DNA from: Gigaspora rosea | Taxonomy: Eukaryota > Glomeromycota > Glomeromycetes > Diversisporales > Gigasporaceae | Assembly (NCBI GenBank): GCA_003550325.1 | Contig: QKWP01001734.1 | Span: 40,696 to 104,695 of the forward strand | Length of the DNA stretch: 64,000 nt | Direction of reading: 5' to 3' | Shown: in pieces, positions 45,463-58,330 of the stretch | How positions within the stretch are numbered: position 1 is the stretch's first letter | Layout of the letters: each line of letters starts with the position of its first letter | Position numbers and translations under genes: made by a program | Notes under the pieces: generated by a model | What the model was told of the DNA's origin: nothing | What the model saw: only the letters and a program-made list of their open reading frames with translations | The model's database searches: none

Positions 45463-45838
45463 ACTTAGCTAAAATTGTTCATTTTTGTGATAGCAACAAA
45501 ATATTCTAGATCTAGTATAAATTATTAATAATATAAATCAGCAATAAGAAATTTTTATAACAAATTGCAAATTTAGGCAAATTTTGTTTCTTACTAGCAC
45601 TATGAATAAGGTTTTACCAAGGTTTTTTGACAAAGTATAAAAATTAGTAATTTTTTATACTCTGTCAAAAAACCTTGTTAGAACCTCATTAATAGTGCTA
45701 GTAAGAAACTAAATTTGCCTAAATTTGCAATTTGCTATGAAAATTTTCTCTTGGCTACCTATATTATTAATAATTTATACTAGATCTAGAATATTTTGTA
45801 CTATTACAAAAATGAACAATTTTAGCAAAGTATAGTAA
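45463..45838. repeat. Long palindrome, arms of about 180 bp
   Basis: Left arm AGCTAAAATTGTTCATTTTT through ATTCTAGATCTAGTATAAAT and CTTACTAGCACTAT; the right arm has the inverses up to AAAATGAACAATTTTAGC. The centre is near 45650 with TTTTTTGACA pairs. Arms differ at several places, so it is an old foldback element. Confidence 0.85.
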
Positions 45839-46339
45839 ACCTCTTAAGAATGCATCATCTAATCTATAATCGGAAATGATCTGAGAGTAAATCGCAATTG
45901 TTATGTAATAATACAAAGTTTGGACATCAATATTGGACATCTTATTAAGGAGTACAACCTCAAATAATAATTTTTAATTAATAAGTAATTGTATTCATGA
46001 ATAGGATCTCCAAAATTGATTGCAAAACCTGTAATAAAACTAACAATGTATTTTTAGAATGCATACATCTCATTATGGAATTAAAAGTTATTGAATTTAA
46101 AAAATTTTATAAATACAACCTGAATACGATAAAAAAATTTTGAGAATGATCTGATAATTCGTGTGTGCAATTCATATAGTACATACTAAATTATAAAATT
46201 TTTATATAAAAAGCTTTACTGTTTTAGTATAAAGAAAATCTAGCAGGTCACAAGTAAGAATCACAACCAATAAATAAAATACCTAATATCTGATTATAAA
46301 CTTTGCTAGAAACGATTTGCTGCATGCTGACAAAGAAAG

Positions 46340-47070
46340 ATTAGAAAGGGTTAATGCAAAGTTTTAAATACTAACATAAAAAAAAAATTATTCAAAGATT
46401 TATACTTGAATATTTAACTGAACATAATTGGCAAAGTTCACAAAAATTTCATAATTACAAACAATAGCTATTTAGAGTATTGTAATGCTAGTAAATTAAA
46501 ACATGCTAAGCCAGAATTAATGGCATTACCGTAGAAACAGACAGGATTTTAAAAGGTAAGATGATTTGCAATGACCTTCTATAAAAAGTAATACTAACTA
46601 AATATTGAATGAGATGAAAATCATGGGGAGCACAATATACAAATAGAGATGAAATCATGTGAACAAATTGTCTAATCGGAATCAAAAGAGCTACACCACT
46701 TAACTTGTCTGTAAACTATATACTACATACTTTATACTCTGTTCCTGGTATATTTGGATAGTATTACTTATTGCAGAAGGTTGTTGCAAATCATCTTACT
46801 TCTTAAAACCCCGTTTGTTTCCATGGCAATACCCATTATTTTGGCTTAGCATGTTTTTGATTTACTAACTATAGCGGTTCAAATTTTGTCATAGTATATA
46901 GGCATGCAGTTATATGATACTATGCGATGCTACTCTTTACAATAATTTAAGTATAAAATTTTATTATATACTGCTGATTTTTGTGAATTTTGCCAATTAT
47001 GTTCTGTAAATATTCAAGTCTACATCTTTGGATTTCTTTTTTATTTTAGTATTTAAACTTTTGTATTAAT
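46340..47070. repeat. Inverted repeat around a repeat core
   Basis: The left arm (about 46340-46600) and right arm (about 46755-47070) pair through ATAATTGGCAAAGTTCACAA, ACATGCTAAGCC, TAAGATGATTTGCAA and their inverses. The spacer 46640-46755 is the inverse copy of 37966-38075. Confidence 0.75.
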
Positions 47071-47079
47071 AAATCTAAT

Positions 47080-47305
47080 TTTTGCCAGTAGCAGTTTACT
47101 TTATTTACATTTACTAATCGATATTAGCCAATTAGAATACAAGCTCAGATATAATGTAATAATCAAAACAATAATCACTTTTTTTGAAAAGTCTCACTTA
47201 TCACAAAATTTGTCTGAGAAGCACTTTTTATGTACAAATCTATAAAATTCATTACAAATTTTAGTATAATGTTACCAAACCTATCCCCAAACCCTAATTA
47301 AGATA
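47080..47305 (-). repeat. Inverse copy of 40040-40290
   Basis: Includes CAAACCTATCCCCAAACCC and AACAATAATCACTTTTTTTG, which pair with the plus-strand copy. Confidence 0.65.
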
Positions 47306-48202
47306 TCTCATTTTAATCATTAGATGAAAAGTAAATTAGCAAGAACAATCATGCTAATCAGACCTTTGGGAAAATTAGTAAATGCAATTTCTTTATATTT
47401 TATTTATTTGATTAAGAATATATAATTATAAGATACCACATGGTAAATTGTCAGATTCAACAATCAATATAAAATCTTAAATAAAGTTAATATTAAGTAA
47501 AAAGAATCTGAGAAAGAATAATTGTAGTTTTCATTATAAATTTATTCTCTTTTGACTACTTATACTGCATATAGTAATAAAGTTATATATTTCCTTAAAG
47601 ACACCTTGTCCATTTATAGTATTTAAACTATAAATGCTATTAAAGCCATTTATAACCTATAACCTATATAACTTTTAGGACCCTTAGTTCACTTATTCCC
47701 TATTGTACATAAGTATATATCTAAAAATCTGTAATTAACTTAATATATAAAAAGTATAAAAGCGAAGCTTTTTCATCGAAATAAAAACAAACTCAATTAA
47801 GTTTAATATTTCTAAAACAAAACAGTAGAAATTGTAGCTATAAGAAGTTTATACTTATCTTTTTGTCCCTAATAAAAGCAATCAAATAAATATATATAGT
47901 ACTCTGACCTATTATAATTCTTGTTGAGTCTCGAACTTCAAAATTCAAGTAGAAGTGTTAACTCTAAACTCCCTTAATATAAAATAAACTCTTATAAGAT
48001 AAATCTTTATTAAAACCTTTTTGATTCAAGATATTGTCTTTCATCAGCAAATTTTATATAATAGGTAAGATATATATTGTTACTAAATACCCCTGTTGAT
48101 TTTATCAATAGTGATAGTAATCAATTTATATTTGATTATCAGATATATATCGATTACTAATACTATTGATAGAAATCAGCAGGGATATTTAGTATTGATA
48201 TA
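47306..48202. other. AT-rich DNA, no gene
   Basis: A dyad at 48085-48175 (ATTTTATCAATAGTGATAGT with an inverse ACTAATACTATTGATAGAAA) lies next to the foldback at 48203. Confidence 0.4.
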
Positions 48203-48453
48203 TGGGGGTGAGTCAGTAGAAAAGGGACAAATCATTTTTAGTAAAATTTTTTTTAATTTTTAAATTAAAATATCTTGACAACTATTTAATCAAATTTGCT
48301 AAAAATTTTTTATTTTAATTTTGAAATTATATAGAATTAAAATAAAAAAAAAGTTATTAAATTTATTAAAATAGTTGTTAAGATATTTAAGCTTAAAGTC
48401 AAAAAAACTTTTACTTAGAAAAAATTTGTCTCTTTTCTACTGACTTACCCCTA
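48203..48453. mobile_element. Foldback MITE, GGGGTGAGTCAGTAG ends
   Basis: Ends GGGGGTGAGTCAGTAGAAAA and, inverted, GGGGTAAGTCAGTAGAAAAG, followed by GGGACAAAT/GAGACAAAT. The arms also pair through AAATATCTT-ACAACTATTT. TA-rich flanks allow a TA duplication, but this cannot be proven. Confidence 0.7.
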
Positions 48454-48879
48454 TATATATCTTACCCATTAGTAATCGATATATATCTATATATAAAATT
48501 TGCTGATATTATAGATATTAATCGATATATATTTGATATGATATTAATTAATAATTATTATATTCACATAATTATACTTTTTGCAAATTTTTAACCATTT
48601 TACAGGTTTTTACAAGTTTTTGCAAGTTTTCACAATTTAATATAAAATTTTATTTTTTTATTTATTATTATTATATAATATTTTAAATTATTATGCAATT
48701 TAATATTTTTTATTTATTATTATTATATATTATATTTTAAATATTACATATTTTATTATATATTATTATAAAAATGACAAAAAAATAAATTCAAAAAATG
48801 AAACCAAAAAAAAATAAAAAAATAAAAACAAAAAAATAAACTATTATATTTCTTATATTCACTAATATTCACTTATATT

Positions 48880-49720
48880 CACTTATATTTGCTTATATTC
48901 CTCATATTCGCTATTTCTTGCAAAGTGCTAGAAAAGTTAGAATAGGTATTCTTGTAAAGTACTAGAAAAGTTAGGTTATTTTCTTGCAAAGTTTTGAAAG
49001 AAGCAAGGAATAAATAAAATAAAATAAAATTAAAAAAATAAGTAAAAAAAAACAAACAAAAAACAAAACTGAAAAAAATAATGAAAAAAAACAAAACTAA
49101 AAAAAAATAAACTATTATATTTGCTTATATTCGCTCATATTTGCTTATATTTAATTATATTTTTGCTCATATTTGTGACTTCTTGCAAAGTGCTAGAGAC
49201 GTTAGAATTGGTATTTTTGTAAAGTGCCAGAAAAGTCAAATTGTTTTCTTGCAAAGTTTTGAAAGAAGTAAGTGATAAATAAAATAAAATAAAATTAAAA
49301 AATAAGTAAAAAAAAAAGAAAACAACAAAAAACAAAAATATAAGCAAACTAAATAAAAAAATAAATGAAGTCCCAAATCTCCATTTTCCTGAATGTGATC
49401 TTGCAATTCAAAAATCGTCAAAGGTTTTTGCAAAGTGCTAAAATAAAATAAATTAATAAAAATAAAACAAAAAAACAAAAATAAAAAAACATAAAATGAA
49501 AAAATAAATAAAGCGAAACCTTGCAAAAACTTGCAAAAACTAGTAAAAACTTGCGATTTTGAATTTAAAATTGCTGAAGAATTAGTTGTGTATTTTTGTA
49601 AATTGTCGAAAGGCTGAGTTGGCTTGCGCAAAGTGCCTAAAAGTCATTGGATTTCTTGCAAAGAACTAGTAGTAAAGTGTAGAAATAAAATAAAAAAAAT
49701 TAAAAAATAAAAAAAATAAA
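48880..49720 (+). repeat. Tandem duplication of about 250 bp in A-rich DNA
   Basis: CTTGCAAAGTGCTAGAAAAG, TTCTTGCAAAGTTTTGAAAG and AATAAAATAAAATAAAATT recur at about 48915-49045 and 49170-49300, with a partial third copy to 49700. The Phe-rich minus-strand frames here come from A-runs. Confidence 0.8.
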
Positions 49721-50109
49721 AATAACTAACCAAAACTAAAAAAAATGGAACGAAGCCAAAAAAAACAAAAGGAGAATGAAAAAACAATGTAAAATTGATA
49801 GAAGATCTAAATTATAAACAAAAAAAATAAATAAACAAAGATCTAATCTGATCTTGTAGTACAATCATCAAAAATCATCAAAACATTTCAAAAATATTAG
49901 TCAAACGCGGCATCCAGGTAGTGCTCCTAGATTCGGTCCAGGTCTGGTCCAGTCTGGGTTCAGTCTGGGATCAGACCAGGCTCAGACTCTAAATTTTACA
50001 AATTTTAGACTTTAGATCAGATTTAGACTCAACTATGTGTCTGGTCTGGGTCTGGTCTGAAGTCTGCAAACTTCTAAGTCTAAAATATAATTATATGTAT
50101 TTTTTAGTG

Positions 50110-52262
50110 CTAAACAAGTTTACTTAGTGCATTTTGTAAGAATTAGTTAGTAAAATTTTATGAATCATAAGATTTTATAGAATTTTATTAATAAAATTCT
50201 ATAAAATCTTATAATTTGCAAATTTTTATTAATTAATTCTAACAAAATGTACTAATTAAACTTGTTAAGCACCTAAAAATATATCAAAATGGCTTTTTTG
50301 TTTTTATTTTACTTGAAATTTAGAGATTTGATGCAAAATTTTGGATTTTTAATCAACAAAGTCAAAATTTAATATCTAATCTCCAAATTTCAAGTAAAAT
50401 AAAACAACCCAGCCAATTTTAGATGCTGAACAAGTTTACTTAGTGCATTAAGTTAGAAATAATTAGTAAAATTTAGTGAATTATAAGATTTTATAGAATT
50501 TTATTAGTAAAATTCTATAATATCTTAATATTCACAAATTTTTATTAATTAATTCTAACAAAACGCACTAAGTAAACTTGTTAAGCACCCAATAATACAT
50601 TAAATTGGTAGGTTGTTTTTATTTTACTTGAAATTTGGAGTAAAGATGCTTAAATTTGACTTTTTTAATCAAAAATCCAAAATTATGCATCTTTTCTCCA
50701 AATTTTAAGTAAAATAAAAACAATTCTGCTGATTTAATATATTTTTAGGTGCTGAAAAAGTGCGTTTTGTTGGAATTAATTAATAAAAATTTGTGAAATT
50801 TAAGATTTTATAGAATTTTACTAATAAAATTTTATAAAATCTTATGATTCACAAAATTTTACTAATTATTTCTAACTTAATGCACTAAGTAAACTTGTTT
50901 AGCACCTAAAAATACATTAATACAACAGAGTTGTTTTTTTTTACATGAAATTTTGAGTTAAAATGTTAAAATTTGACTTTTTTGATCAAAAATCTAAAAT
51001 TGTGCATCAAATCTCCAAATTTCAAGTAAAAAAACAAATAAGCTGATTTAATATATTTTTAAGTGCTAAACAAGTTTACTTAGTGCATTTTGTTAGAATT
51101 AATAAAAATTTGCGAATTATAAGATTTTTTAGAATTTTATTAATAAAATTTTATAAAATCTTGGGTGTGGCGACTTAGGGAAGTTGTTAAGTTGTCACCC
51201 CCAAGTGACAGGTCTAGAGTTCAAATCCTACTGGCGACGCTTTTGAAAAATAGACCTGTGTTCCAGTAACTGTGTCTTGTCGATCGGTTGGGTACACTAC
51301 CTATAGTTCTTGGTTACTATCTTGAATGGGAGTTTTCGGGCGAAATTGTATCTCATTACACAGATAATACCAAGATACCAGAGAAACAGAAACCCATTTG
51401 GCAAGTCCTGAGTGGAGAGTTAGCTAGACTTTAGACGTTACCAGGAAAAAAAATCTTAGCAGTGACTAACCGGAAAACTGGACAGACAAGAGCCCCTAAG
51501 GCAAAAGGGGCCCACCAATCTGGCCGCCGGAGTCATACCGGAGGAAAGGTCATGTGTTATAGAAGTATAAACAAGGAAAGAGAGACCTTAGGCACCTAAA
51601 GCCTGGCAGACTGATCCTTCCGGGCCAACTGGATTGGTAGTCTGGGATAACTGGGGAAAAGAATGCAAAGAGTGACTAACCGGGTACTGGGGTCTAGTGA
51701 ACTCCACAAGGGCAGTAGTAGGTAATGGTAGTGGTTGCAGAGTAACCCCCTGACTGCAAGTTGTTTGCCTTGGTGAATGCGTAAGTTACCGAAAGTGTAG
51801 GTGAATACCTGTTGGGGACAGGTATTACTCTACCAGGTTTACCACAGGGGCAAAGCCCTCCAATAGGTGTTTGGCTAAAGCCTCAGGATACTTTTAATAG
51901 TGAATTACTTGAAAGGGTATATTAAAAGGAACATTGAACATGGGTAGAAGCCAGAGAGTTTAAATAGGCAATCCCCTAGTTGGGTTGCAGGTATGGCATC
52001 TAGTGTAAAACCTTTGGGCGGACTACTTAAATTAGACAACCAAAAGTTGTACGTGTGGCTAGTTGTACTCTCATTATACAAATGTAATATGTGGCACAGT
52101 CATATTGACCAGGCCAACCCGCTTGGACCAATAAAGTGCTAGGGTACCTAAGTGGTCACCTTAATATTAAAAAAAAAAAATAAAAATTTTATAAAGTCTT
52201 ATGATTTATAAAATTTTACTAATTTATTGTAACAAAATGCTCTAAGTAATCTTGTTCAGCAC
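50110..52262. repeat. Palindromic satellite array 2
   Basis: Four units at a spacing of about 320 bp (GTTTACTTAGTGCATT near 50112, 50431 and 51069; a variant near 50757). The dyad at about 50168-50209 is perfectly self-complementary over 42 bp. The array is interrupted at 51163-52182. Confidence 0.9.
51163..52182 (+). mobile_element. Retroposon with tRNA-like head and A-rich tail, 18-bp target duplication
   Basis: The insert starts GGGTGTGGCGACTTAGGGAA. Its first 80 bp resemble a tRNA: a 6-of-7 acceptor pairing (GTGTGGC with GCGACGC), an anticodon-like stem TGTCA/TGACA and a near-consensus box B, AGTTCAAATCC. The body (about 900 bp) is the least AT-rich long stretch in the window and has stops in every frame. 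It ends in an A-run. AAAATTTTATAAAATCTT (51145-51162) is repeated with one change at 52183-52200. These are the marks of LINE-driven retroposition, so this is a long tRNA-headed SINE or a composite. Confidence 0.85.
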
Positions 52263-52779
52263 TAAAAAATATATATAAATATATTTAGACTCAAACCAGT
52301 CTGCAAACTTTGGACTAGACTCAGACCAGACTTAGACTTGACTAAAAAGTTTGAATATAAAAGTCTAAGTCCGGTCTGAAAATCAGACCAGACACAGTTT
52401 TGACTAAAGTCTGGTTCGAGTCTGGTCCGTAGAAGCACTAGTCAAGATATAAGAAAAAGCGATACTTTTAGCTTCGCATTAAAGTAAATATTTTATCAAC
52501 AATAGTGCAAGTTAGAACGATACTTAAATTAATTACCATATATACCGCAACAAGTCTTAACTTGGAGCAAGTCTCTCCACGCCTCATTCTGCCTGCCAAG
52601 TCAAGGTTTTATACTCTAGAAACTAGTTTGATTGTAGATCCAATTAATTTTAGTATTTAAATGATTAGTTATCACTTTCTTACTATTACATCATTTGCAT
52701 AATTACTAATAAATTATCATATTTATAATAACTTATTTTATATTTCATAATTTCTTTTAAACCTTTTATAAAAGAACAA

Positions 52780-53035
52780 TTCATTTCTTAATCACAATAT
52801 AACAATTATATTCTAATTTATAAATAATATATATCAATAGCATTAATTACACTGAACGCATATATACTAAACTTAGTTATAACTCTTGAATCAATAATTA
52901 ATCTATGCATTTATTAAACCTGAAAATTAAAATAACCTTAAAAACTTCTCTTCATGATATATAACATTCTAATTTCTACTTTCCTTTTCCTGGTTTTGTG
53001 CAATTGTGTTGCACAGCTATTTATTTATAAAAAAA
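52780..53035 (-). repeat. Inverse copy of 38940-39190
   Basis: Carries ACCTTAAAAACTTCTCTTCA and CCTGGTTTTGTGCAATTGTG, inverse to the first copy. It ends directly at the mariner-like MITE at 53044. Confidence 0.7.
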
Positions 53036-53043
53036 ACTATATA

Positions 53044-53429
53044 AAGTGGAATTCACCTAAAGCAACTTATTTTATATATAGGCGCCAATTTTTTAGCTGC
53101 AGTATAACCTAATTATTCAATAAAAATGCAAAAAACTTAAGACAATTTTAAATTTAATTAATAACATTTAAATTTTTGTTAATAAATTCAAATTTTGTTA
53201 TGTTTTTTTTATAAATAAATATCAAAATTTTTGAATCATATATAAATTTAAATTAATATAATGGTTTAAAAATAAAAGATATTTAAAAAATTTATTGATA
53301 GTTTAATAATTCAAACAATAAGCTATTAAATTATTAAAAAAGTTTTTAAATATCTTTTGTTTTTAAAAAGTTATAACAATTTAAAAATTTAAATAATTAA
53401 AAGTTGATGGCTTTAGGTGAATTTCACTG
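53044..53429. mobile_element. Tc1/mariner-like MITE, 386 bp, TA target duplication
   Basis: Ends AAGTGGAATTCACCTAAAGC and, inverted, CAGTGAAATTCACCTAAAGC, each beside TA (53042-53043 and 53430-53431). The AT-rich arms pair further inside through AAAGATATTTAAAAA. Confidence 0.75.
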
Positions 53430-53464
53430 TAGATGTTTATTATAATTTTTATAATTATTTATGA

Positions 53465-54202
53465 CAGTTTATTTTTAAAATTAGCCAATAACTTCTGATC
53501 CACTGGTCCGTTTTAGGTAATTTAACTACCAAAATGTTCATCTCGTGAGAGGATTCTAACAAGCCCAAAATCATTAAAATCCAATCACAAAATTCCAAGA
53601 TAGTTTGAATTTTATACAACTTTAATAGTAAATTTAAAATTTTTAGATAAATATTTTAATTTTGAATAATTTCTGACCTACTAGTCCATTTTGGATGATT
53701 TAACTACCAAAATGTTCGTATCAATAAGATGATTTCAACAAGCCCAAAATTAGTAAAACCAATTATGGAATCCTGAGATAGTTAAGAATTTGTATTATCA
53801 GCCAATCAAATTAAAGATTGGTTTTATATAAATATACATATAAAATCTATCTCTAATTTGATTGGCTAATGATACAAATTCTTAATTATCTTGAGATCCT
53901 GCAATTGCATTTTAATAATTTTGGGCTTGTTGGAATTGTCTTATTGTAACAAACATTTTGATAGTTAAATCATCCAAAATGGACTAGTAGATCAGAAGTT
54001 ATTCAAGATTAAATATTTATCTAAAAATTTTAAATTTACTATTAAATTTGTATAAAATTCAAACTATCTTAGAACTCTGTGATTGGATTTTAACGATTTT
54101 GGTCTCGTTAGAATTCTCTCACTGAGATAAACATTTTGGTAGTTAAATCATCTAAAACGACCAGTAGATTAGAAGTTATTGGCCAATTCCAAAAATTAAC
54201 TG
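53465..54202. repeat. 738-bp palindrome of four related modules
   Basis: A module of about 110 bp (TAACTTCTGATCCACTGGTC, TTTAACTACCAAAATGTTC, TCTAACAAGCCCAAAATC) occurs twice in forward and twice in inverse orientation, centred at about 53833. The centre is AATCAAATTAAAGATTGG and an inverse. A two-module version forms the core of 44268-45226. Confidence 0.88.
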
Positions 54203-55236
54203 ATATATATATAATTATAATAATTATAATTATAATAACAGTAATTATAAAATGCACCTATGGTGTTGAACACCATAGGTAAATTAGATTTGAAAATTTG
54301 TATAACAAAAACAAAAAAATAAACTTTTATACAACAAAAAATAAATTTTTATTATCTTAGGGTTAGGGTAAGATCTGGGAAGGGGCAGGAGGCATAGCTT
54401 ATGCCAAAATTTAGCAAGGAATTTTTTTTACTAGAGCCCCAAGGCAGTTTTATAAGTAAAATAATAAGTTATAAATGTTTTTTTAAAAAATAAACAAAAA
54501 AAAACAAAATTTTATATTACACCTGATCTTAATTTTGATTGGCTATTCTAATAGTTTTGTATAATATGGTGTTCACTAGTCGAAATATCAAAATTTGGCA
54601 CTACGAGGTTCGTATACAAATCGGCATTAAAAGAGAGAAATCGATTAACATTCGGCTATAACTGAATGTTTAAAAAGCAAATTTGGTATAATATCTGTTT
54701 GTTTACCGATTTTTATAAATAAAAATCAGCAAAAATCGGCAGCCGAATCTTATCGGTTTTATAAATTATATAAATTGTATAATTTTGGCTATTTTAACAA
54801 TTCGTATAAGTTTCGTTAAATAAAACATATAATTCGCATATATCAAAGAAATTTTTAAATAAGATGGATATTGAAATGATTTTATCGATGTGAACTTGAA
54901 TGATTGCAATTGATTGTAAACATATAAGGCAATGTAAATTAAAAAATTGGTAAAAATAGTTTAAAAATCGCATTATTAATTACTAAATTTAGATTAAATA
55001 TATTAAATATTAAATTTACGATTTAAAGGAATTACAGCTAAATATTCTCAAGAATTTTGTCTATCTGATATTTTATACTTGAATGGTATAAATCGACTAA
55101 AAATGTTATGTACCGGAATAATGCATCCACAACGAATTAGATAAAATTAAGTGTCCCATAGTTCGACATTACATGTTTCGGCATCATCATTGCTACTAAA
55201 ATGAAATTGAGTTGCCACTGAACTTACAGGCTTATA

Positions 55237-58117
55237 TCATTTGATGTATGCCAATTTGTGTTCAATAAACCCATTCGGCAGATTTACTGAATGACTAATA
55301 AAATATTGGACTTGTCCGGGATACAAATCAATACTTCCATCTTGATTCACAAACCGGGCCAAAACAAACGAACTTTTTACATACTGAGAAGACATGTCAT
55401 AACCAAATATTTCTGATCCTATTCTGCATCTTCCATATTGGTCCGCCCGGTTAAGAACAATAATTGAGTCATCAAGATTGTCAGCAAAAGGTTTTCTAAA
55501 ACTCAAATTTTCATAAGTCGCAGTATAATATTCTACTAGCAAGTCCAATAAATCAGCAGGAATTATTAACTTTTGCCGTTGAGGTGGTAATAACTCGCCA
55601 GGAAATCGTTCTGAACCAGTAATAACCGATTCTTGAATATTATACGTATTAAATAAAAACCTACGCATTTCATCAGAAGAAAACTGATTTGCATCCGAAA
55701 GTGACCCTACTTCTGATCGATTTGGCAACAATTCCAGTCCTTCCACTTCAGATGCAGCTGTTAAGCTAACAATGCGACTATCATTCATTAGTCTTCGCAT
55801 TAATTCAGGTTCTATTTTTCGATTGCTATTCGGCAAAGACCCTAATATTCCATTCATCCTTTCGAATGAAAAACACCAAAAGGAATATAGTGGACCATAA
55901 TCCTGTGCACATTCACATAAATGTAGCGAAAGATGTAGATTAGAAGTAATTTTTTCAGGCCCATATTTTCTTTCTATAAGTTTTATCAAATTGATCAACC
56001 TTTCGTGAGCTTCATTCATTAGGTCGCGCTCCATTATTCTGGATACTAAGATCTGGCAAATTTTTACAAATTGTGTTAAAATTTGCCGATTATAATTCGA
56101 AAGGTGTTCCCAGAGAACAACAGTAGCATAAATTGTAAAAAAATTTCGCCACTAATCAGCTGTAAAATTCAAAAATCCATCTCCACTACTACATTCTCTA
56201 GAATATGGCCGATATCTGATGGAACTTGGATCCTATTCTCCTTGTATTGAATTTGTGTAAGCATATTTTGGGTCAATATGCCTTCATTGATCCATATTCG
56301 CTTAACAATCCACTTTTCAATCCCCAAAAAAGGCAATGCATAGAATCAATGATAACATGATGAATAGAATTAAAATAATTTAGACATAGTAATTCTGACC
56401 ATCGAACTTTATTGTCTTTAACAAAATGCTTTCTTTTAGTATCAGAACTACGATATCTCCATTCAAGAGCCTTTTCCTGATGTACTGCTGAATCTTTTAG
56501 AATGAACCATTCATCCATATTTTGCATATCGCCGAAATTAAAATATCTGTTAACATAATTAGCACTTTTCTCGCAACGATGACATGATTCTAATGCTGAT
56601 ATATGCCCACATAACTTTCGAGCAGCTGGAATATCACATGAAATTAGTATCAAAGCAGCACGAATCGTTCTTCCTTCTGAAAACTCGGCTGTTGAATTTA
56701 GTGCCACACCATGCCAAAGGGACTCTAATTCGTCAACAACTGAGAAAAGATAATAGTTTATTTTATGCAAACTCACTTCATCCGGCCCAGATAATATGCC
56801 TAAAACTAACATATTTTCACGTTTAAATTGAATGTCACATGGCAGATTCGCAATGGATGCATATAATACACCAGTACTATGCGATACACCATCGAATAGT
56901 TGAAACCAATCAAGGTTTACTATCAATCCCAAATGTGAATCCGCCTTTTCATTACAACAAAATAGTGCCGAATCTTCGCCGAATGGTCATCTTTAAAGTT
57001 TTTCCAAATTTCACCATCATAAATATCGCATAAAATATCATCGAAGCTTGAACGATTTACCCAATGCCGAAGACTATTCTCAAAACCTGGACACTGGTAC
57101 ATGTTATCCAATTGGTGTCTAATTGGGCTATAAGGAAAAATCAACTCTGGTCAATTTACTATCTTTTCATCTAACAACTTAGATTGCATTGATAAATTAG
57201 TGCCGCAAATCTTGTTTTTTCTAATTTTCGAATTAGGAAATTCTATATGGGTACAACTCATAATCGACACCTGGTTATTATGCTTAAACTTTATCACTTC
57301 TTCCTCCTTGTATAGTTTATGACATTTTGGACATGACACAAAACTAATAAATTCGTCAGACAATCCAAGTGCTTTGTTCACTTTATACTTTGATATAGGA
57401 AAGTTGTTAAATTCAATACCACCAACTACAATTAGTACTAACTTCATAAACTTTAGAAGTGCTTCAATTGCACCTTCCGATATATTATAATGTATTTTGA
57501 AGTTCATGATCCATAAAAGTATCCATGTAAATCGATTGTTATTATGTACATTTCTGGGTTCTCGTGGCATTTCAAAATCGGGGGCTGAATAATTTTCAAA
57601 AACATTATCACTATCATCAGAACTTTCATCAGATTCAGTGCTAGTTTCAGAAAAGTTGTTATCTTCAGTATACACATCGAGTGTTTCATCAAACTCATCT
57701 TCAACTGCCGAATTTGAACCAAACTCTTCACCTGCTGAATGTTCATAATCAACATTAAAAGACATGACTCTATTTAATGCCAGATTTCTGACTCTGGGCT
57801 TAAAAATATATTTATTCACATCAGACACTGGAGTGTTAGTAACTTCTTCAATTTCTTTAATTTCTTCCATTAAATCTTGTGAAGAACTTGGACCACCCAT
57901 TTCTTCTTGTTCTTGTGACGATAATGCTGAACTTTGTCTTTTTGGTAGTTGTTGTATCCTACTTTCATGACCAACTTTCGTTCTATAATCGACAAGCAAT
58001 CCATTGCACTTATCGCAATTACATATAACCTTTCTTCTTTGTTTTGTATTTTTTTAGTAGTTTTGATACACCTTCTTCATTTAATAAAGACGAAAACGAT
58101 CGTTTTCTTGATAACAT
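55237..58117 (-). pseudogene. Tnp2/Plavaka-like transposase, decayed
   Basis: The start is MLSRKRSFSSLLNEEG at 58117. One extra base near 58030 breaks it just before the zinc-finger-like CNCDKCNGLLVDY. An acidic region follows (SETSTESDESSDDSDNV), then CPKCHKLYKEEE and a second Cys site. The catalytic part reads GFENSLRHWVNRSSFDDILC, GLIVNLDWFQLFDG, FKRENMLVLGILSGPDE, ISCDIPAARKLCGHISALES, CHRCEK and DSMHCLFWG, matching Transposase_21/Tnp2 motif order. The C-terminal part has HLCECAQDYGPLYSFWCFSF and ERMNGILGSLPNSNRKIEPE. Breaks: TGA after KIVN (57151), a frameshift near 56940, a frameshift near 56320, and stops at 56040-56270. The last 265 codons (56034 to 55237) remain open. Intact members cut and paste DNA. 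Confidence 0.88.
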
Positions 58118-58159
58118 TTTAATAATTAATAAAGATGGAATTTGCAAAAGATAATAGCT

Positions 58160-58330
58160 TTTTTCTAAACGAAAATTGATGATTTTTATACAATTTTTCT
58201 AAACGAAATTGATGATTTTTATACAATTTTTCTAAACGAAAATTGATGATTTTTATACAATTTTTCTACCCAAATATTGATGATTTTTTTACAATTTTTC
58301 TAAACGAAAATTGATGATTTTTATATGATT
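58160..58330 (+). repeat. Tandem 34-bp repeats in the divergent promoter region
   Basis: Five units of AAAATTGATGATTTTTATAC then AATTTTTCTAAACG lie 43 bp upstream of the transposase start. Their position suggests binding sites for a transposon-encoded protein; this is inference. Confidence 0.85.

Larger units (their letters stand above)
49919..52440. mobile_element. Inverted-repeat element with GGTCTGGTCC ends and palindromic satellite
   Basis: Ends TAGTGCTCCTAGATTCGGTC and, inverted, TAGTGCTTCTACGGACCAGA. Both flanks hold many CAGACTCAGACC/GGTCTGGTCC units (49930-50090 and 52280-52430). The interior is palindromic satellite with a nested retroposon. The same left end opens another element at 63389. 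No target duplication was found and there is no coding sequence. Confidence 0.75.

Noticed and set aside
48879..49631. Phe-rich hydrophobic minus-strand frames
   Set aside because: They come from AAAAT/AAAAC runs in a tandem duplication; no start context or family resemblance.
51163..51245. Genuine tRNA gene
   Set aside because: The D-arm, T-stem and anticodon loop do not fold correctly, and it is fused to a 900-bp body with A-tail and target duplication.
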